A program made the translations under genes and the position numbers. A stretch of DNA of 7,167 nt from an uncultured Selenomonadales bacterium. GTDB lineage: Bacteria > Bacillota_C > Negativicutes > Selenomonadales > Selenomonadaceae. The stretch's first letter is position 1, and each line of letters opens with the position of its first letter. This document shows, in pieces, positions 1 to 6,653 of the stretch. The stretch covers positions 1-7,167 of the forward strand of contig CALGGX010000340.1 in assembly GCA_937916025.1 (NCBI GenBank). Reading direction: 5' to 3'. The notes below the pieces were generated by a model. That model saw only the letters and a program-made list of their open reading frames with translations, was not told the origin of the DNA and did not search any database.

Positions 1-36
1 AGAAACGCGGAGTCTTTTTGCATCGGAATATTTCGA

Positions 37-1390
37 TCACATTTCCAAAAGTTTTTTGTAATACTCGAGTGCTTTATCTTTGTTGCCGATTCGGCGATTG
101 AGTTCCGCCGCCGTGAAGTAAAATTCGCCGTCGAAGTCGTAATCAATTGTCGACAACCGCTCGATTGCTGCCGCCGCTTCGGCAATGTAATCATTTTTCG
201 TCAGCACATTAACCGACAACCAAATGCATTCGCCCAAAAACTGTTCAAAACGACGATAAATTGTATGATGATTATTCTTCGCTTGATTCAACAGTGCATA
301 CAACGTGTCGAGTTGTTCGAAGTTAATCTCGGCGTCATTGAGCGTCAGCATCAATACTCGCTCGAGCGTTTGTTCGATTATTTCAACGCTAAACGGAATC
401 GACTTACTTGGTGCCGTCTGACGGAACAGTCTCGTCAGTCGATTGAATGCGCCCTTCCAATCCGAAGCCTCCGAGTATTTTTCTGCCAGATACATCAGCA
501 TTTTGAAACAAATTTGATATTGATTTCGTTGTATAGCCGCATTACTTGCGTCGAGTAAACTCATCAGATCACCGAAGTCGTTCAAGGGCGGCAAGCTGTT
601 CGAGCGGTACTGCCGATTGACAATCCGTACCAGATCCGGATGACGATCATATTGATGAACAACAGCCGGAACCCTGCGGATGAAGTTAAAAATATTGACG
701 CCGTCCGTCCCGGCATGCTTCAAGCCGCAGGTGAAGACGAGCCCGTCATCTACATTACTCTCAAGAAGTATTTCGATCGGAAGCATTCGATTTCGGATGA
801 TGTAATTGGCGACGGCTTGATCTGCTCCCCAAAGTGAAAAGGGCGCGAGCATATCTTTCATCTTGTGTAAGAAGAGAATGACTTCGTCGACGGTGCCCCA
901 AAATGTACCGGCACATACGATTTTATTATTCGCCAACTGTCTCCAAACCGTTTCGCCCAAAAATTGAATTATCCATGTTGAATTGATGGGTTCTTTGCCG
1001 ATGATTTCAGCTTCCGTCGCATAGCCCAAATATTGCGGATACTGCTCGTAATGTTTGAAGAAATCGTTTTGAAAGATCACGTCGCGGATGTCCGTCAGCA
1101 ACACTTGACCATATTCATTGCGATGAGCTTCCAAAAATTCCGTGTAGATATTCCATCTTGCATTTACAACCGCCTGTTTGGCAGAAAATTGATCGGAAAG
1201 GCGGATTAATTTAATATTGCGAGCTCCCCCCCCCCTGTGTTTCGACGACAAATTTTGTCCAGTCCGAAGTATCATCGACGAAGAGAACGAGCTCGGCGTC
1301 GGACGCATTCTTCTTCCAAGAATTGATGAACGGCTCGAGCTCATGCCAACCGTAGCCTTTCGATACGCCCATGATCACATTTTTTTTCAA
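37..1390 (-). CDS. Glycosyltransferase-like protein with C-terminal repeats, frameshifted at a G10 tract (450 aa if in frame)
   Basis: The probable start is TTG at 1390, with GGGAG 10 nt upstream, giving MKKNVIMGVSKGYGWHELEP; the ATG at 1372 has no ribosome site. This frame runs to a TAA at 1211 after 59 codons because it enters a run of ten G (minus strand). With nine or twelve G it joins the long frame ending at 37. The joined protein has LVLFVDD near residue 40, LLTDIRDVIFQ at 97-107 (DxxD-type, like the metal/sugar-nucleotide site of GT-A enzymes), GADQ at 188-191 and VVHQYDRHPDL at 243-253. A helical TPR-like tail ends AAELNRRIGNKDKALEYYKK. This resembles uncharacterised cell-surface-sugar transferases; donor and acceptor are unknown. 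It is visibly more AT-rich than the genes upstream, suggesting separate origin. It may decorate the surface or, less likely, the exported peptide. As read it is in an OFF state. Confidence 0.75.
1226..1235. repeat. C10/G10 homopolymer tract inside the glycosyltransferase-like gene
   Basis: Ten consecutive C on the plus strand (G on the coding strand), at codon 52 onward of the gene. Frame arithmetic: the upstream frame reads CAG then G triplets into AGC and soon stops; the downstream frame needs GGA GCT. Loss of one G or gain of two restores a 450-451-aa protein. Tracts of this length mutate by slippage and are typical phase-variation switches in surface-sugar genes. Confidence 0.85.
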
Positions 1391-1402
1391 CGATCAATCA
1401 CT

Positions 1403-1425
1403 CCCTACATTTTCGTAATGTAAAG
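1403..1425 (-). promoter_or_regulatory. Small hairpin covering the ribosome site before the glycosyltransferase-like gene
   Basis: On the minus strand TACATT and AATGTA pair perfectly around a 5-nt loop, and G-U/C-G pairs can extend the stem so that it includes the GGG of GGGAG, the only ribosome site in front of the TTG start at 1390. It could dampen translation. The stem is short and partly wobble, so this is tentative. No convincing promoter was found in the 47-nt gap. Confidence 0.3.
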
Positions 1426-1437
1426 AGTTTAATACTT

Positions 1438-1770
1438 TTAAGGCAACTCGTCAATCGTTTCGCAACTCGTCAACAGCATGTCCATGCCCGACGCCTCGAG
1501 CACTTCTTTAATCATGCCGCGCGCATTGCAGTACACGAACTGCTTTTTGAGTTTCTTCGCCTTCTTCGCGAGCCGCAAGATCGCTCTCAAGCCCGCGCTC
1601 GAGATGTAATCGAGTTTCGACATGTCAAGCGCGAGTTTCGAGCAGTTGTCGAGCGCACCCTGCATCGTCTTCTCGGCATCAGACGCCGTAACCGTGTTGA
1701 TGCGTCCGACCGGCGTCAGCACCCGCCAATCTTTGTGCACAGTCTCTTGAAATTCAAGCGGATTGTTCAT
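1438..1770 (-). CDS. STAS-domain anti-sigma factor antagonist, RsbV/SpoIIAA-like (110 aa)
   Basis: When unphosphorylated, this class binds the HATPase kinase and frees its partner; the kinase inactivates it by phosphorylating a conserved serine. The domain covers nearly the whole protein: VLTPVGRINTVTA near the N terminus, LALDMSKLDYISSAGLRAIL in the middle, and a C-terminal helix region with ARGMIKEVLEASGMDMLL. The likely phosphorylation site is S58, the second serine of SSAGL. Of two nearby ATGs the second (1770, MNNPLEF) is preferred because GGAG is 7 nt before it; the first at 1776 is only one base from the GGAG. It starts two bases after the stop of the 61-aa gene (TGACAATG). With the kinase and the upstream phosphatase it completes a partner-switch set. 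Confidence 0.92.
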   Translation of the reverse strand: MNNPLEFQETVHKDWRVLTPVGRINTVTASDAEKTMQGALDNCSKLALDMSKLDYISSAGLRAILRLAKKAKKLKKQFVYCNARGMIKEVLEASGMDMLLTSCETIDELP

Positions 1771-1772
1771 TG

Positions 1773-1958
1773 TCATTCTCCTTCATTGCGATTGTGTTGC
1801 AAATAAATGCTTCCGGCGGCGGCGATCGAATCCAATTCTTCCGAGTCGAGCTCGTCGTCGAGCGGCTGTTGCGAAGACAAGATGTCGGCAAGCAACCGAT
1901 CTTTGATCTTGCTGAACCGGCTGAAATCCGTCTCGCGCAGTCGTTTTTCAATATCCAT
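1773..1958 (-). CDS. 61-aa small protein with leader-like LDSEELDSIAAAG motif
   Basis: No known family is recognised with confidence. ATG at 1958 has AGGGGG 8 nt upstream; the gene begins 12 nt after the HATPase stop, and its TGA at 1773 is just before the STAS start, so it is a real member of the operon. The protein starts MDIEKRLRETDFSRFSKIKD, amphipathic and charged. It then has an acidic segment PLDDELDSEELDSIAAAG (32-49) and a short polar tail SIYLQHNRNEGE. The acidic segment closely matches the end of the Nif11 leader in this window (DELSDDQLDNVAGG), with AAG in place of AGG. It could be a second precursor with a 12-residue core, a leader-mimicking adaptor or decoy, or a small regulator tuning the kinase-STAS pair. 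The gene is well supported; its function is open. Confidence 0.78.
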   Translation of the reverse strand: MDIEKRLRETDFSRFSKIKDRLLADILSSQQPLDDELDSEELDSIAAAGSIYLQHNRNEGE

Positions 1959-1970
1959 TGCGTCCGCCCC

Positions 1971-2399
1971 CTACGCCGAAGCGAGTTTCATTCCGAGCTT
2001 GAGCCGATTGTAAAACAACTCGCCTTCATTGCCGTAGTGATACGTCATTTCATCGAAGATGCGCCGCATGAACGAAATGCCGAGCCCGCCGACCTTCGCA
2101 TCCTCAAGCGTCGAGCCCCTGTCTTCATTCGTATCGACTTCCAACGGATTGAATTGCTCGCCGTTATCTTTCAGCTCGACGAAGAATTTTTCGCCGTCCG
2201 CATACGTACGAATTTGAATTGAGCCGTCGCCTTCGCCGTACGCGTAATTGATGATATTCGCCGCCGCCTCTTCAAAGCCGAACTCGAGCCGCATCTGCTG
2301 TTTGACGCTCATCCCCGACTCGTCCGCCGCCGCCATCACGTACTCGAGCATCTCATAAAAATTATCGGTCGTCGCCGGAAATTCTTTCCAATCATTCAT
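1971..2399 (-). CDS. RsbW/SpoIIAB-like ATP-binding anti-sigma factor / STAS kinase (142 aa)
   Basis: GHKL-fold serine kinase of the partner-switch type: it phosphorylates a STAS antagonist and sequesters a sigma factor or another partner. The N box is FEEAAANIINYAYG (E44, N48); the G1 box is ELKDNGEQF (D78-x-G80); the G2 box is GGLGISFMRRIFDE (104-117). The start MNDWKEF at 2399 is chosen over a longer in-frame reading to 2435 because GGAG lies 10 nt before it and 142 aa is normal for the family. It overlaps the TolC stop by 8 nt. The TAG stop is merged with the AGGGGG ribosome site of the next small gene. The STAS partner lies two genes on, and the matching phosphatase is the broken gene upstream. 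No sigma factor lies in the window, so the final target is unknown. Confidence 0.9.
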   Translation of the reverse strand: MNDWKEFPATTDNFYEMLEYVMAAADESGMSVKQQMRLEFGFEEAAANIINYAYGEGDGSIQIRTYADGEKFFVELKDNGEQFNPLEVDTNEDRGSTLEDAKVGGLGISFMRRIFDEMTYHYGNEGELFYNRLKLGMKLASA

Positions 2400-3780
2400 C
2401 GTCCGCACTCTCCGCTTCATGCAACGACGACTCAATCAACGCGTCGTCCGACTTGCTTCCGCTCTCGACCGACTCGACATACATCGGCACGTCGATATCG
2501 ACCGGCACACCCATTGCCTTCTCGAGCGTTGAAATTGCCGTGTTGTAATTATACAGCGTGCCGGCGTAATTCGTCCGCGCTTCAGTCAATTTTTCCTGCG
2601 CGTCCATCACATCGAGATTCGTTCCGACGCCTTCGACGTATCGCAATTGCGCCGGTTCGTAATCCTCGCTCGCCTGATCGACCGCCACCTTCGTCGTCTT
2701 GATGTTGTCTTCGGCGGTAATCAGATCGGTGTAAGCATTCCGCACTTCCAATTCAAGCGTTTCTTTCGTCTTCCGCGCGGACGAGATCGCCTTGCGCAAT
2801 TGCGCCTGCATTTGCCGAACGCCCGCCGTCGTAACGCCGTTGTCAAACACATTCCATTTAACGACCATGCCCGCCTGCCACGTGCGATTGTCTGCCTCCG
2901 GCAATCGATCGCTCTCGGCAGACTTGCTCGCATTCGCATCGACGGTCGGACGAGTGCCCGCGCGCTGTTCCTCGATCGCCGCTCGCGCGCGCTTGATATT
3001 ATACTCCGCCGCCGCGTAATCCGGGCGATTCTCCAAAGCATAATCGATGCACTTATCCAATTTCAGATTGTGTTTGACGTATTTCAACTCGTCGCGGATT
3101 GCGAGTTGCGTTCCGACCGACAAGCCGATTATGTTGTTGAGAGTCGCGATCGCCTTGTCGTAATCGCCTTTTGCCGTCACGAGTCTCTGCTTCGCGTTCG
3201 CGAGTGCAACTTCCGACGCCAATATGTCCGACTTCGCCACCACGCCTTCTTTGTATTTCACCATCGACAGATCAAGATGTTGTTGCATCGTGCCGACTTC
3301 TTCCTGCCGCACTTGGATCATGTCGCGGCATCGCAAGATCGAGTAATACGCGCTCGTCGTTTGCATTTTGATCTCTTGCTTCGTATTTTCGAGCGCGAGA
3401 TCGGCGGCATTCAATTCCAATCGACGTTGATCGCGTTGACTTTTCAATTGCCCGCCGTGATATATCGGCATCGACACTCCGAACGTGTGCGAAAACGAAT
3501 TGCCGACCGCATTCTGCCCGCCCGATTTCTGCCCGCTCCGGGTGGCGTCGAGTTCGTAATTCAGCGTCGGGCCGGTTTGTCGACGCGCCTGCGACAGCGA
3601 CCACTTCGCACTGTCTCGATCGGCGGCACTCTGCTCGATGTCGTGATTGTTTTTCAGCGCGAGGATTATACTCTCTTCGAGATCGATCGAGACGATCTCT
3701 TCCGCTTCCTCGGCGGCGCATGTCAAAATCGAAAAATGCATCAGCCCCGCCAATATCAATGCCATCAATTTGCGTTTCAA
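2392..3780 (-). CDS. TolC-family outer membrane efflux/secretion protein (462 aa)
   Basis: Outer-membrane exit duct of tripartite efflux or type I secretion. A TTG start gives MKRKLMALILAGLMHFSILT, a positively charged then hydrophobic signal peptide. Cleavage is likely near residue 23 (CAA before EEAEE); the single Cys lacks a good lipobox. Two OEP repeats are visible. The first begins DLEESIILALKNNHDIEQS (about 33-51) and holds AYYSILRCRD and YKEGVVAKSDILASEVALANA. The second begins LDKCIDYALENRPDYAAAEY, with WNVFDNGVTTAGVRQ and LRYVEGVGTNLDVMDAQEKL. Long Gln/Ala-rich stretches fit the alpha-helical barrel. Length matches the family. The acidic tail (SDDALIESSLHEAESADDE) is unusual and partly overlaps the next gene by 8 nt. 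In this context it probably carries the precursor peptides across the outer membrane, but a drug-efflux role cannot be excluded; no fusion protein or ABC pump is in view. Confidence 0.92.
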   Translation of the reverse strand: MKRKLMALILAGLMHFSILTCAAEEAEEIVSIDLEESIILALKNNHDIEQSAADRDSAKWSLSQARRQTGPTLNYELDATRSGQKSGGQNAVGNSFSHTFGVSMPIYHGGQLKSQRDQRRLELNAADLALENTKQEIKMQTTSAYYSILRCRDMIQVRQEEVGTMQQHLDLSMVKYKEGVVAKSDILASEVALANAKQRLVTAKGDYDKAIATLNNIIGLSVGTQLAIRDELKYVKHNLKLDKCIDYALENRPDYAAAEYNIKRARAAIEEQRAGTRPTVDANASKSAESDRLPEADNRTWQAGMVVKWNVFDNGVTTAGVRQMQAQLRKAISSARKTKETLELEVRNAYTDLITAEDNIKTTKVAVDQASEDYEPAQLRYVEGVGTNLDVMDAQEKLTEARTNYAGTLYNYNTAISTLEKAMGVPVDIDVPMYVESVESGSKSDDALIESSLHEAESADDE

Positions 3781-4349
3781 TGTATGTCACCTGCCTGATT
3801 CCGGTTCAATCGCACGGCGAGCATCGTAATGTCGTCGGACTGCTCCGCCGCGCCCGCGTGTTTTTTGATCGATTGTCGAATGTGCTCGAGCAATTCTTCC
3901 AACGACTCGTCCGCGTCCTCGGCGTTGAGTTCGTCTCGCAAATGCTCGGGCAGATATTGCTCGCCGTCTTCGTTCATTGCCTCGGTCACTCCGTCCGTGT
4001 ACAGGAAGATCAGATCGTCTTTCGACAATTGCATTTTCTGCTGTTTGAACGGCGCATCTTCGTCGATGCCGAGCATGCAACTCTTTGCCACGTCGATATA
4101 CTCGAACCGATCGTTATGCCGAACGAGCGGCGCGTTGTGCCCGCCGTTGACGTAGACGAACTCGCCGTCGACGAGATCGAGCATGCCCATGAACACCGTC
4201 ACGAACATCATCTCGTCATTGCCCTCGCACAGCTGTCGATTGGCGAGCGTCATTACCGCCGCAAAATCGTCCGGCTTGCTCATCGACAGCGCGAAGTTTT
4301 TCAAGATCGTTTTCGAGATCGCCATGAATAACGCCGCCGGAACGCCCAA
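3777..4349 (-). CDS. C-terminal SpoIIE/PP2C phosphatase fragment (about 190 aa)
   Basis: C-terminal two-thirds of a SpoIIE/RsbU-type serine phosphatase. The open frame begins at GVPAALFMAISKTILKNFA, internal to the domain. It then carries NGGHNAP (68-74), DDLIFLYTDGVTEA with the metal-binding Asp of the DG motif (111-124), and SDDITML (171-177). The first acidic motif (DxxGGDFYD class) is absent, so a metal-dependent phosphatase of this length should be inactive. The only nearby start, TTG at 4349, has no properly spaced ribosome site, so this is best read as the tail of the broken gene. Its TGA overlaps the TTG of the TolC-family gene (TTGA), and the TolC ribosome site lies inside it. In an intact relative the substrate would be a phosphorylated STAS protein like the one at 1438-1770. 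Confidence 0.75.
   Translation of the reverse strand: MGVPAALFMAISKTILKNFALSMSKPDDFAAVMTLANRQLCEGNDEMMFVTVFMGMLDLVDGEFVYVNGGHNAPLVRHNDRFEYIDVAKSCMLGIDEDAPFKQQKMQLSKDDLIFLYTDGVTEAMNEDGEQYLPEHLRDELNAEDADESLEELLEHIRQSIKKHAGAAEQSDDITMLAVRLNRNQAGDIH
3787..3792 (-). promoter_or_regulatory. Ribosome binding site AGGTGA for the TTG start of the TolC-family gene
   Basis: AGGTGA lies 6 nt before TTG at 3780 on the minus strand, inside the end of the phosphatase gene. The next in-frame ATG is five codons further in and has no matching site, so TTG is the likely start. The TTGA overlap with the upstream stop suggests translational coupling. Confidence 0.65.
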
Positions 4350-4387
4350 ACCCCGAGCACATTCACAATCGTGATCACCAAGATGAT

Positions 4388-4600
4388 TTTCGTCGCCACG
4401 TTGAGCTCGGTCGCTATGCGTTCTTTACCCGCCGTCACGCGCGTCAGGTTTTTCATCTGCAATTTCAATTCGTCGGTCATTGCATTGAAACACACCGCCG
4501 GATGCTCGATCTCGTCGCCCGTGCGAATGTCGAGTTTCTTGTCGAGATCGCCCGCGCTGATCTCGCGCACGCCGTCCGCCAATTCATGTATCGGATACGA
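4388..4600 (-). pseudogene. HAMP domain and linker fragment of the sensor phosphatase
   Basis: In a different frame from the sensor piece, the sequence begins at PIHELADGVREISAGDLDKK, a classic second half of a HAMP domain starting just after the membrane helix. It continues through TGDEIEHPAVCFNAMTDELK and the coiled linker ERIATELNVATK that leads into SpoIIE phosphatases. It has no start codon or ribosome site of its own at the domain edge. The in-frame open reading extending right to 4828 only reads the sensor gene in the wrong frame. It is recognised by family pattern, not as an independent gene. Confidence 0.75.
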
Positions 4601-5597
4601 TGGGCGCGAGCACTTTGTCTTCGGCAGTTGCCGTCGCGAAACTCCAATCGAGTTCTTTGATCGGCGAATATGCAATGTAATAATTTTTGCCGTCGATGTC
4701 GATCGCGTCGACGCCTTCTTCGTCGGCAACCATTTTTTTCGCCGTCGCCGCCAATGTCGGATGCGTCGACTCGCGAATGTCCGGCGCATTTTCGAGCGCA
4801 ATGCCGAGCTCCGCGCGGAGATTTTCATCGTCGATCTCGGTCGAGAGCATGACCCGCCCGTTTCGATTCAACACGAAACTGAAGTCGGCATCGGCGTCGT
4901 TTTCGATAATCGACTTGAGCACGTCGGCAAAAATGCCGCAAAAAACCACGCCCGCAAACTCGCCGTCGCGCTCGTAAGGCATCGCGCAAGAAATACCCCC
5001 GTGCCCCGTAAGAAAACTGTCGCCGTAAGGCTCGGTGAAGACAAGCCGATTGTGCTCGACCGCCGCGCCGAACGTCGGATTTTGCGGCAACGAACTCTGC
5101 ACGTCGCCGAGGTAATACGACTTCGACAAATGCCACAACAGATCGTCCAAATTCGCCGCCATGCCGATCTCGTGCTCGTCGGGTCGGGCGGACGGCAATA
5201 CCATTATGTACGAATGATCGCCTTCAACAAACTCGGACGCAAACGGGATCGAGCGCGGAATATATTTTTCGGGATGAATGTCGATATCATGCATCATGCT
5301 CGCAATAATCCGGACGTCGTCGCCGATGATCGTCAATTTGTAACGCACGTCACCGGCAATATCCCGCGCGTTTTTGAGCAGCTCGAGCTGTTTTTGATTG
5401 CGTAATGCTTCGGAACTGTTTTCGGAGGATTGATGCCCGATCTTGATGCCGACGTCGTCCGCGAGATCGATGTTGTTCATCATTCCGACAACGGCAATCA
5501 CGCCGACGACGAGCAGAGTCGCAAGGTTTGTCGACAGCAACAGCCGCGTCAATCGTTGGCGGATTTGCAATTTATTCGAGTTGAATATATTCAGCAT
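4584..5597 (-). CDS. N-terminal fragment: membrane-anchored dCache sensor domain (337 aa)
   Basis: ATG at 5597 (MLNIFNSNKLQ) is preceded by GGAG at 8-nt spacing and overlaps the radical SAM stop (TAATG); the 115 in-frame codons upstream are out of frame with that gene and ignored. Residues about 19-40 form a transmembrane helix (LLLSTNLATLLVVGVIAVVG). Residues about 45-330 are an extracytoplasmic dCache-like ligand-sensing domain; typical signs are GHGGISCAMPY, the following F-A-G-V-V-F block, and the closing I-A-Y-S-P-x-x-E-L-D-W stretch. The reading ends abruptly after LAPIVSDT with TGA at 4584, just before the expected second membrane helix. If translated it would be a tethered sensor with no output domain. 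No ligand can be named. Confidence 0.8.
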   Translation of the reverse strand: MLNIFNSNKLQIRQRLTRLLLSTNLATLLVVGVIAVVGMMNNIDLADDVGIKIGHQSSENSSEALRNQKQLELLKNARDIAGDVRYKLTIIGDDVRIIASMMHDIDIHPEKYIPRSIPFASEFVEGDHSYIMVLPSARPDEHEIGMAANLDDLLWHLSKSYYLGDVQSSLPQNPTFGAAVEHNRLVFTEPYGDSFLTGHGGISCAMPYERDGEFAGVVFCGIFADVLKSIIENDADADFSFVLNRNGRVMLSTEIDDENLRAELGIALENAPDIRESTHPTLAATAKKMVADEEGVDAIDIDGKNYYIAYSPIKELDWSFATATAEDKVLAPIVSDT

Positions 5598-6595
5598 TAT
5601 GAATTCTCCAAGGGGCAATCGGGCATGCCGAAGGCGATCTTTTGCCGGAGTTTGACGTTGATCGCCGCGCATGGCAGACAGCCCTGCAAGTATTTGCACT
5701 CCGAACAGGGCGCGTCGATCCGATCTTCGACAGCGCGGAGTGCGGATAATATTTTTGAATGAGTCCAATACTCCGTAACGGATTGAAAGTCTTCGGGCAG
5801 ATCGAGATGGCGGCACGGAGTGAACCGCCCTGCAATGTCGACGTTGATTGAATTTCTGCCCGCGCCGCAGCCGCGATCGATCCCGCGATTTTGATTGATA
5901 AAAAAGCCGTGCCCAATCACCGCGCGCAATTGCGAGAAGCATGTTTCGACGAGCAATCGCGGCTCGGAATCGCCGTGCGCTTTGACGAATTGCGCCGTCT
6001 TCAGCAATTGATCTCGTGTCGGATAATCGACGAGTTCGTGTGCGGAGTCCGGCTTGAATGCCATGATCACGATTGCTTTGACATGAAACTCGCGCGCGAG
6101 CTCGAGCATGCCCGGCAGATCATCTGCATTCGACTCGTGCATTACCCAATTGATGTAAGTCTCGGCGAATTGCAATTCTCTCAACAGTTCGAGCGTGCGG
6201 AGCGCGAGCGAAAATCCGTCGCGCGTTCGGCGATTGATTTCTTCCGTACTGCCGTTGAGCGAGACGAAAATCATCGTGACGCCCGCGTTGATGATCGAGA
6301 TCAGCCGCTCGCGAGTGACGTACGCGCCCGACAATGCGATTGCCGAAGTGAGTTTCAAGCGTGCGCATTCGGCGATCAATTCTTCGAGATGAGAATAGGC
6401 GAGCGTCTCGCCGCCGCTCAAATTGACGTGCGTGATCCCGCTCCGCACGGCGTCGTTCAATCTGAATTTCGCGAGCCCGAGCGGCAACTCGCGATCGTCA
6501 TGCAGATCGGCAACGTAGCATTGCGGGCAGTGCAGCGGACATTGCTTCGTCAACTCAAAATTCATCGCAATCGGTTGTGTATGAAATTTAGCCAT
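5597..6595 (-). CDS. Radical SAM/SPASM domain protein, candidate peptide maturase (332 aa)
   Basis: Cleaves S-adenosylmethionine at a [4Fe-4S] cluster to start radical chemistry. The cluster motif is C19-x3-C23-x2-C26 (CPLHCPQC), followed by SGGET at 60-64 for SAM binding. The C-terminal part carries the seven-Cys SPASM pattern for auxiliary clusters: C243, C261 within GRFTPC (G-x4-C), C297-x2-C300-x5-C306-x2-C309, and C327; the family norm is x3 between the third pair. Start: ATG at 6595 has AGGTG five bases upstream. In-frame codons run back to an ATG at 6664, but they have no ribosome site and cross the inverted repeat. The family includes RiPP maturases such as PqqE, sactisynthases and the streptide and cyclophane enzymes. 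Only 18 residues precede the first cluster Cys, so no RRE (leader-binding) domain is present. Its position after two Nif11-type precursors makes peptide cross-linking the likeliest role. Its TAA overlaps the next ATG by one base (TAATG). The enzyme class is certain; the substrate is inferred. Confidence 0.92.
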   Translation of the reverse strand: MAKFHTQPIAMNFELTKQCPLHCPQCYVADLHDDRELPLGLAKFRLNDAVRSGITHVNLSGGETLAYSHLEELIAECARLKLTSAIALSGAYVTRERLISIINAGVTMIFVSLNGSTEEINRRTRDGFSLALRTLELLRELQFAETYINWVMHESNADDLPGMLELAREFHVKAIVIMAFKPDSAHELVDYPTRDQLLKTAQFVKAHGDSEPRLLVETCFSQLRAVIGHGFFINQNRGIDRGCGAGRNSINVDIAGRFTPCRHLDLPEDFQSVTEYWTHSKILSALRAVEDRIDAPCSECKYLQGCLPCAAINVKLRQKIAFGMPDCPLENS

Positions 6596-6621
6596 AAACT
6601 CACCTAGCGCATGCAAAATGC

Positions 6622-6653
6622 GGAATGCAGACACTCGCTCGCATCTGCATTCC
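6622..6653 (-). promoter_or_regulatory. Perfect 10-bp inverted repeat between precursor and radical SAM genes
   Basis: GGAATGCAGA (6622-6631) and TCTGCATTCC (6644-6653) are exact reverse complements around a 12-nt loop. The repeat lies in the 156-nt gap between the precursor stop (6752) and the radical SAM start (6595). A CATAAT -10-like hexamer (minus strand, 6661-6656) lies two bases before it, but no good -35 was found. No T-tract follows, so it is not a textbook terminator. It could be an mRNA hairpin that stabilises or attenuates the message so the precursors are made in excess over the enzyme, or an operator over a weak internal promoter. The rest of the gap shows only a diverged 18-nt direct repeat. 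Confidence 0.5.

Larger units (their letters stand above)
3777..5597 (-). pseudogene. Disrupted dCache-HAMP-SpoIIE (PP2C) sensor phosphatase, whole locus
   Basis: The three pieces listed separately (4584-5597, 4388-4600, 3777-4349) are collinear parts of one gene. An intact member would have TM1, a periplasmic dCache sensor, TM2, HAMP and a PP2C-type phosphatase that dephosphorylates a STAS antagonist, the positive arm of partner switching. Two stretches appear to be missing. Near 4590-4600 the dCache end runs straight into the HAMP start, with TM2 absent and the frame changed. Near 4340-4387 the linker runs straight into the middle of the phosphatase, with the GGDFYD-type catalytic segment absent and the frame changed again. 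As read, no active phosphatase can be made. Upstream it overlaps the radical SAM stop by one base, and downstream it overlaps the TolC start by 4 nt, so gene order is intact. The damage may be real or an assembly fault. Confidence 0.8.

Noticed and set aside
1..40. Possible start of another gene: GTG at 40 overlapping the TGA of the glycosyltransferase-like gene (GTGA), reading MIEIFRCKKTPRF off the edge.
   Set aside because: Thirteen codons only, no good ribosome site (GGAA only two bases away), no recognisable protein; the overlap may be chance.
1217..1423. Plus-strand 68-aa open frame across the C10 tract.
   Set aside because: Lies antisense to the well-supported glycosyltransferase-like gene and resembles no protein; a shadow frame.
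1391..1437. Promoter for the glycosyltransferase-like gene (TATTAA and TTTACA-like hexamers).
   Set aside because: The hexamers are not correctly ordered or spaced to form a -35/-10 pair.
3717..3780. Lipoprotein signal (Cys21) on the TolC-family protein.
   Set aside because: Residues before the Cys are I-L-T; a lipobox needs Gly/Ala/Ser at -1, so ordinary signal peptidase I cleavage is more likely.
2647..3798. Long plus-strand open frame (383 aa) opposite the TolC-family gene.
   Set aside because: Arg/His/Leu-rich product typical of antisense readings of a GC-biased gene; no ribosome site or domain; the TolC reading has clear signal peptide and repeats.
4371..5405. Plus-strand 344-aa open frame opposite the sensor phosphatase.
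   Set aside because: Low-complexity Arg-rich shadow with no motif; the opposite strand has clear dCache and HAMP motifs.
5891..6607. Plus-strand 238-aa open frame opposite the radical SAM gene.
   Set aside because: Shadow of the radical SAM gene, whose cluster and SPASM cysteines are unambiguous.
6622..6653. Inverted repeat as a rho-independent terminator.
   Set aside because: Arm is only moderately GC-rich, loop is 12 nt, and only a short TTTT follows several bases later; listed as regulatory hairpin/operator instead.
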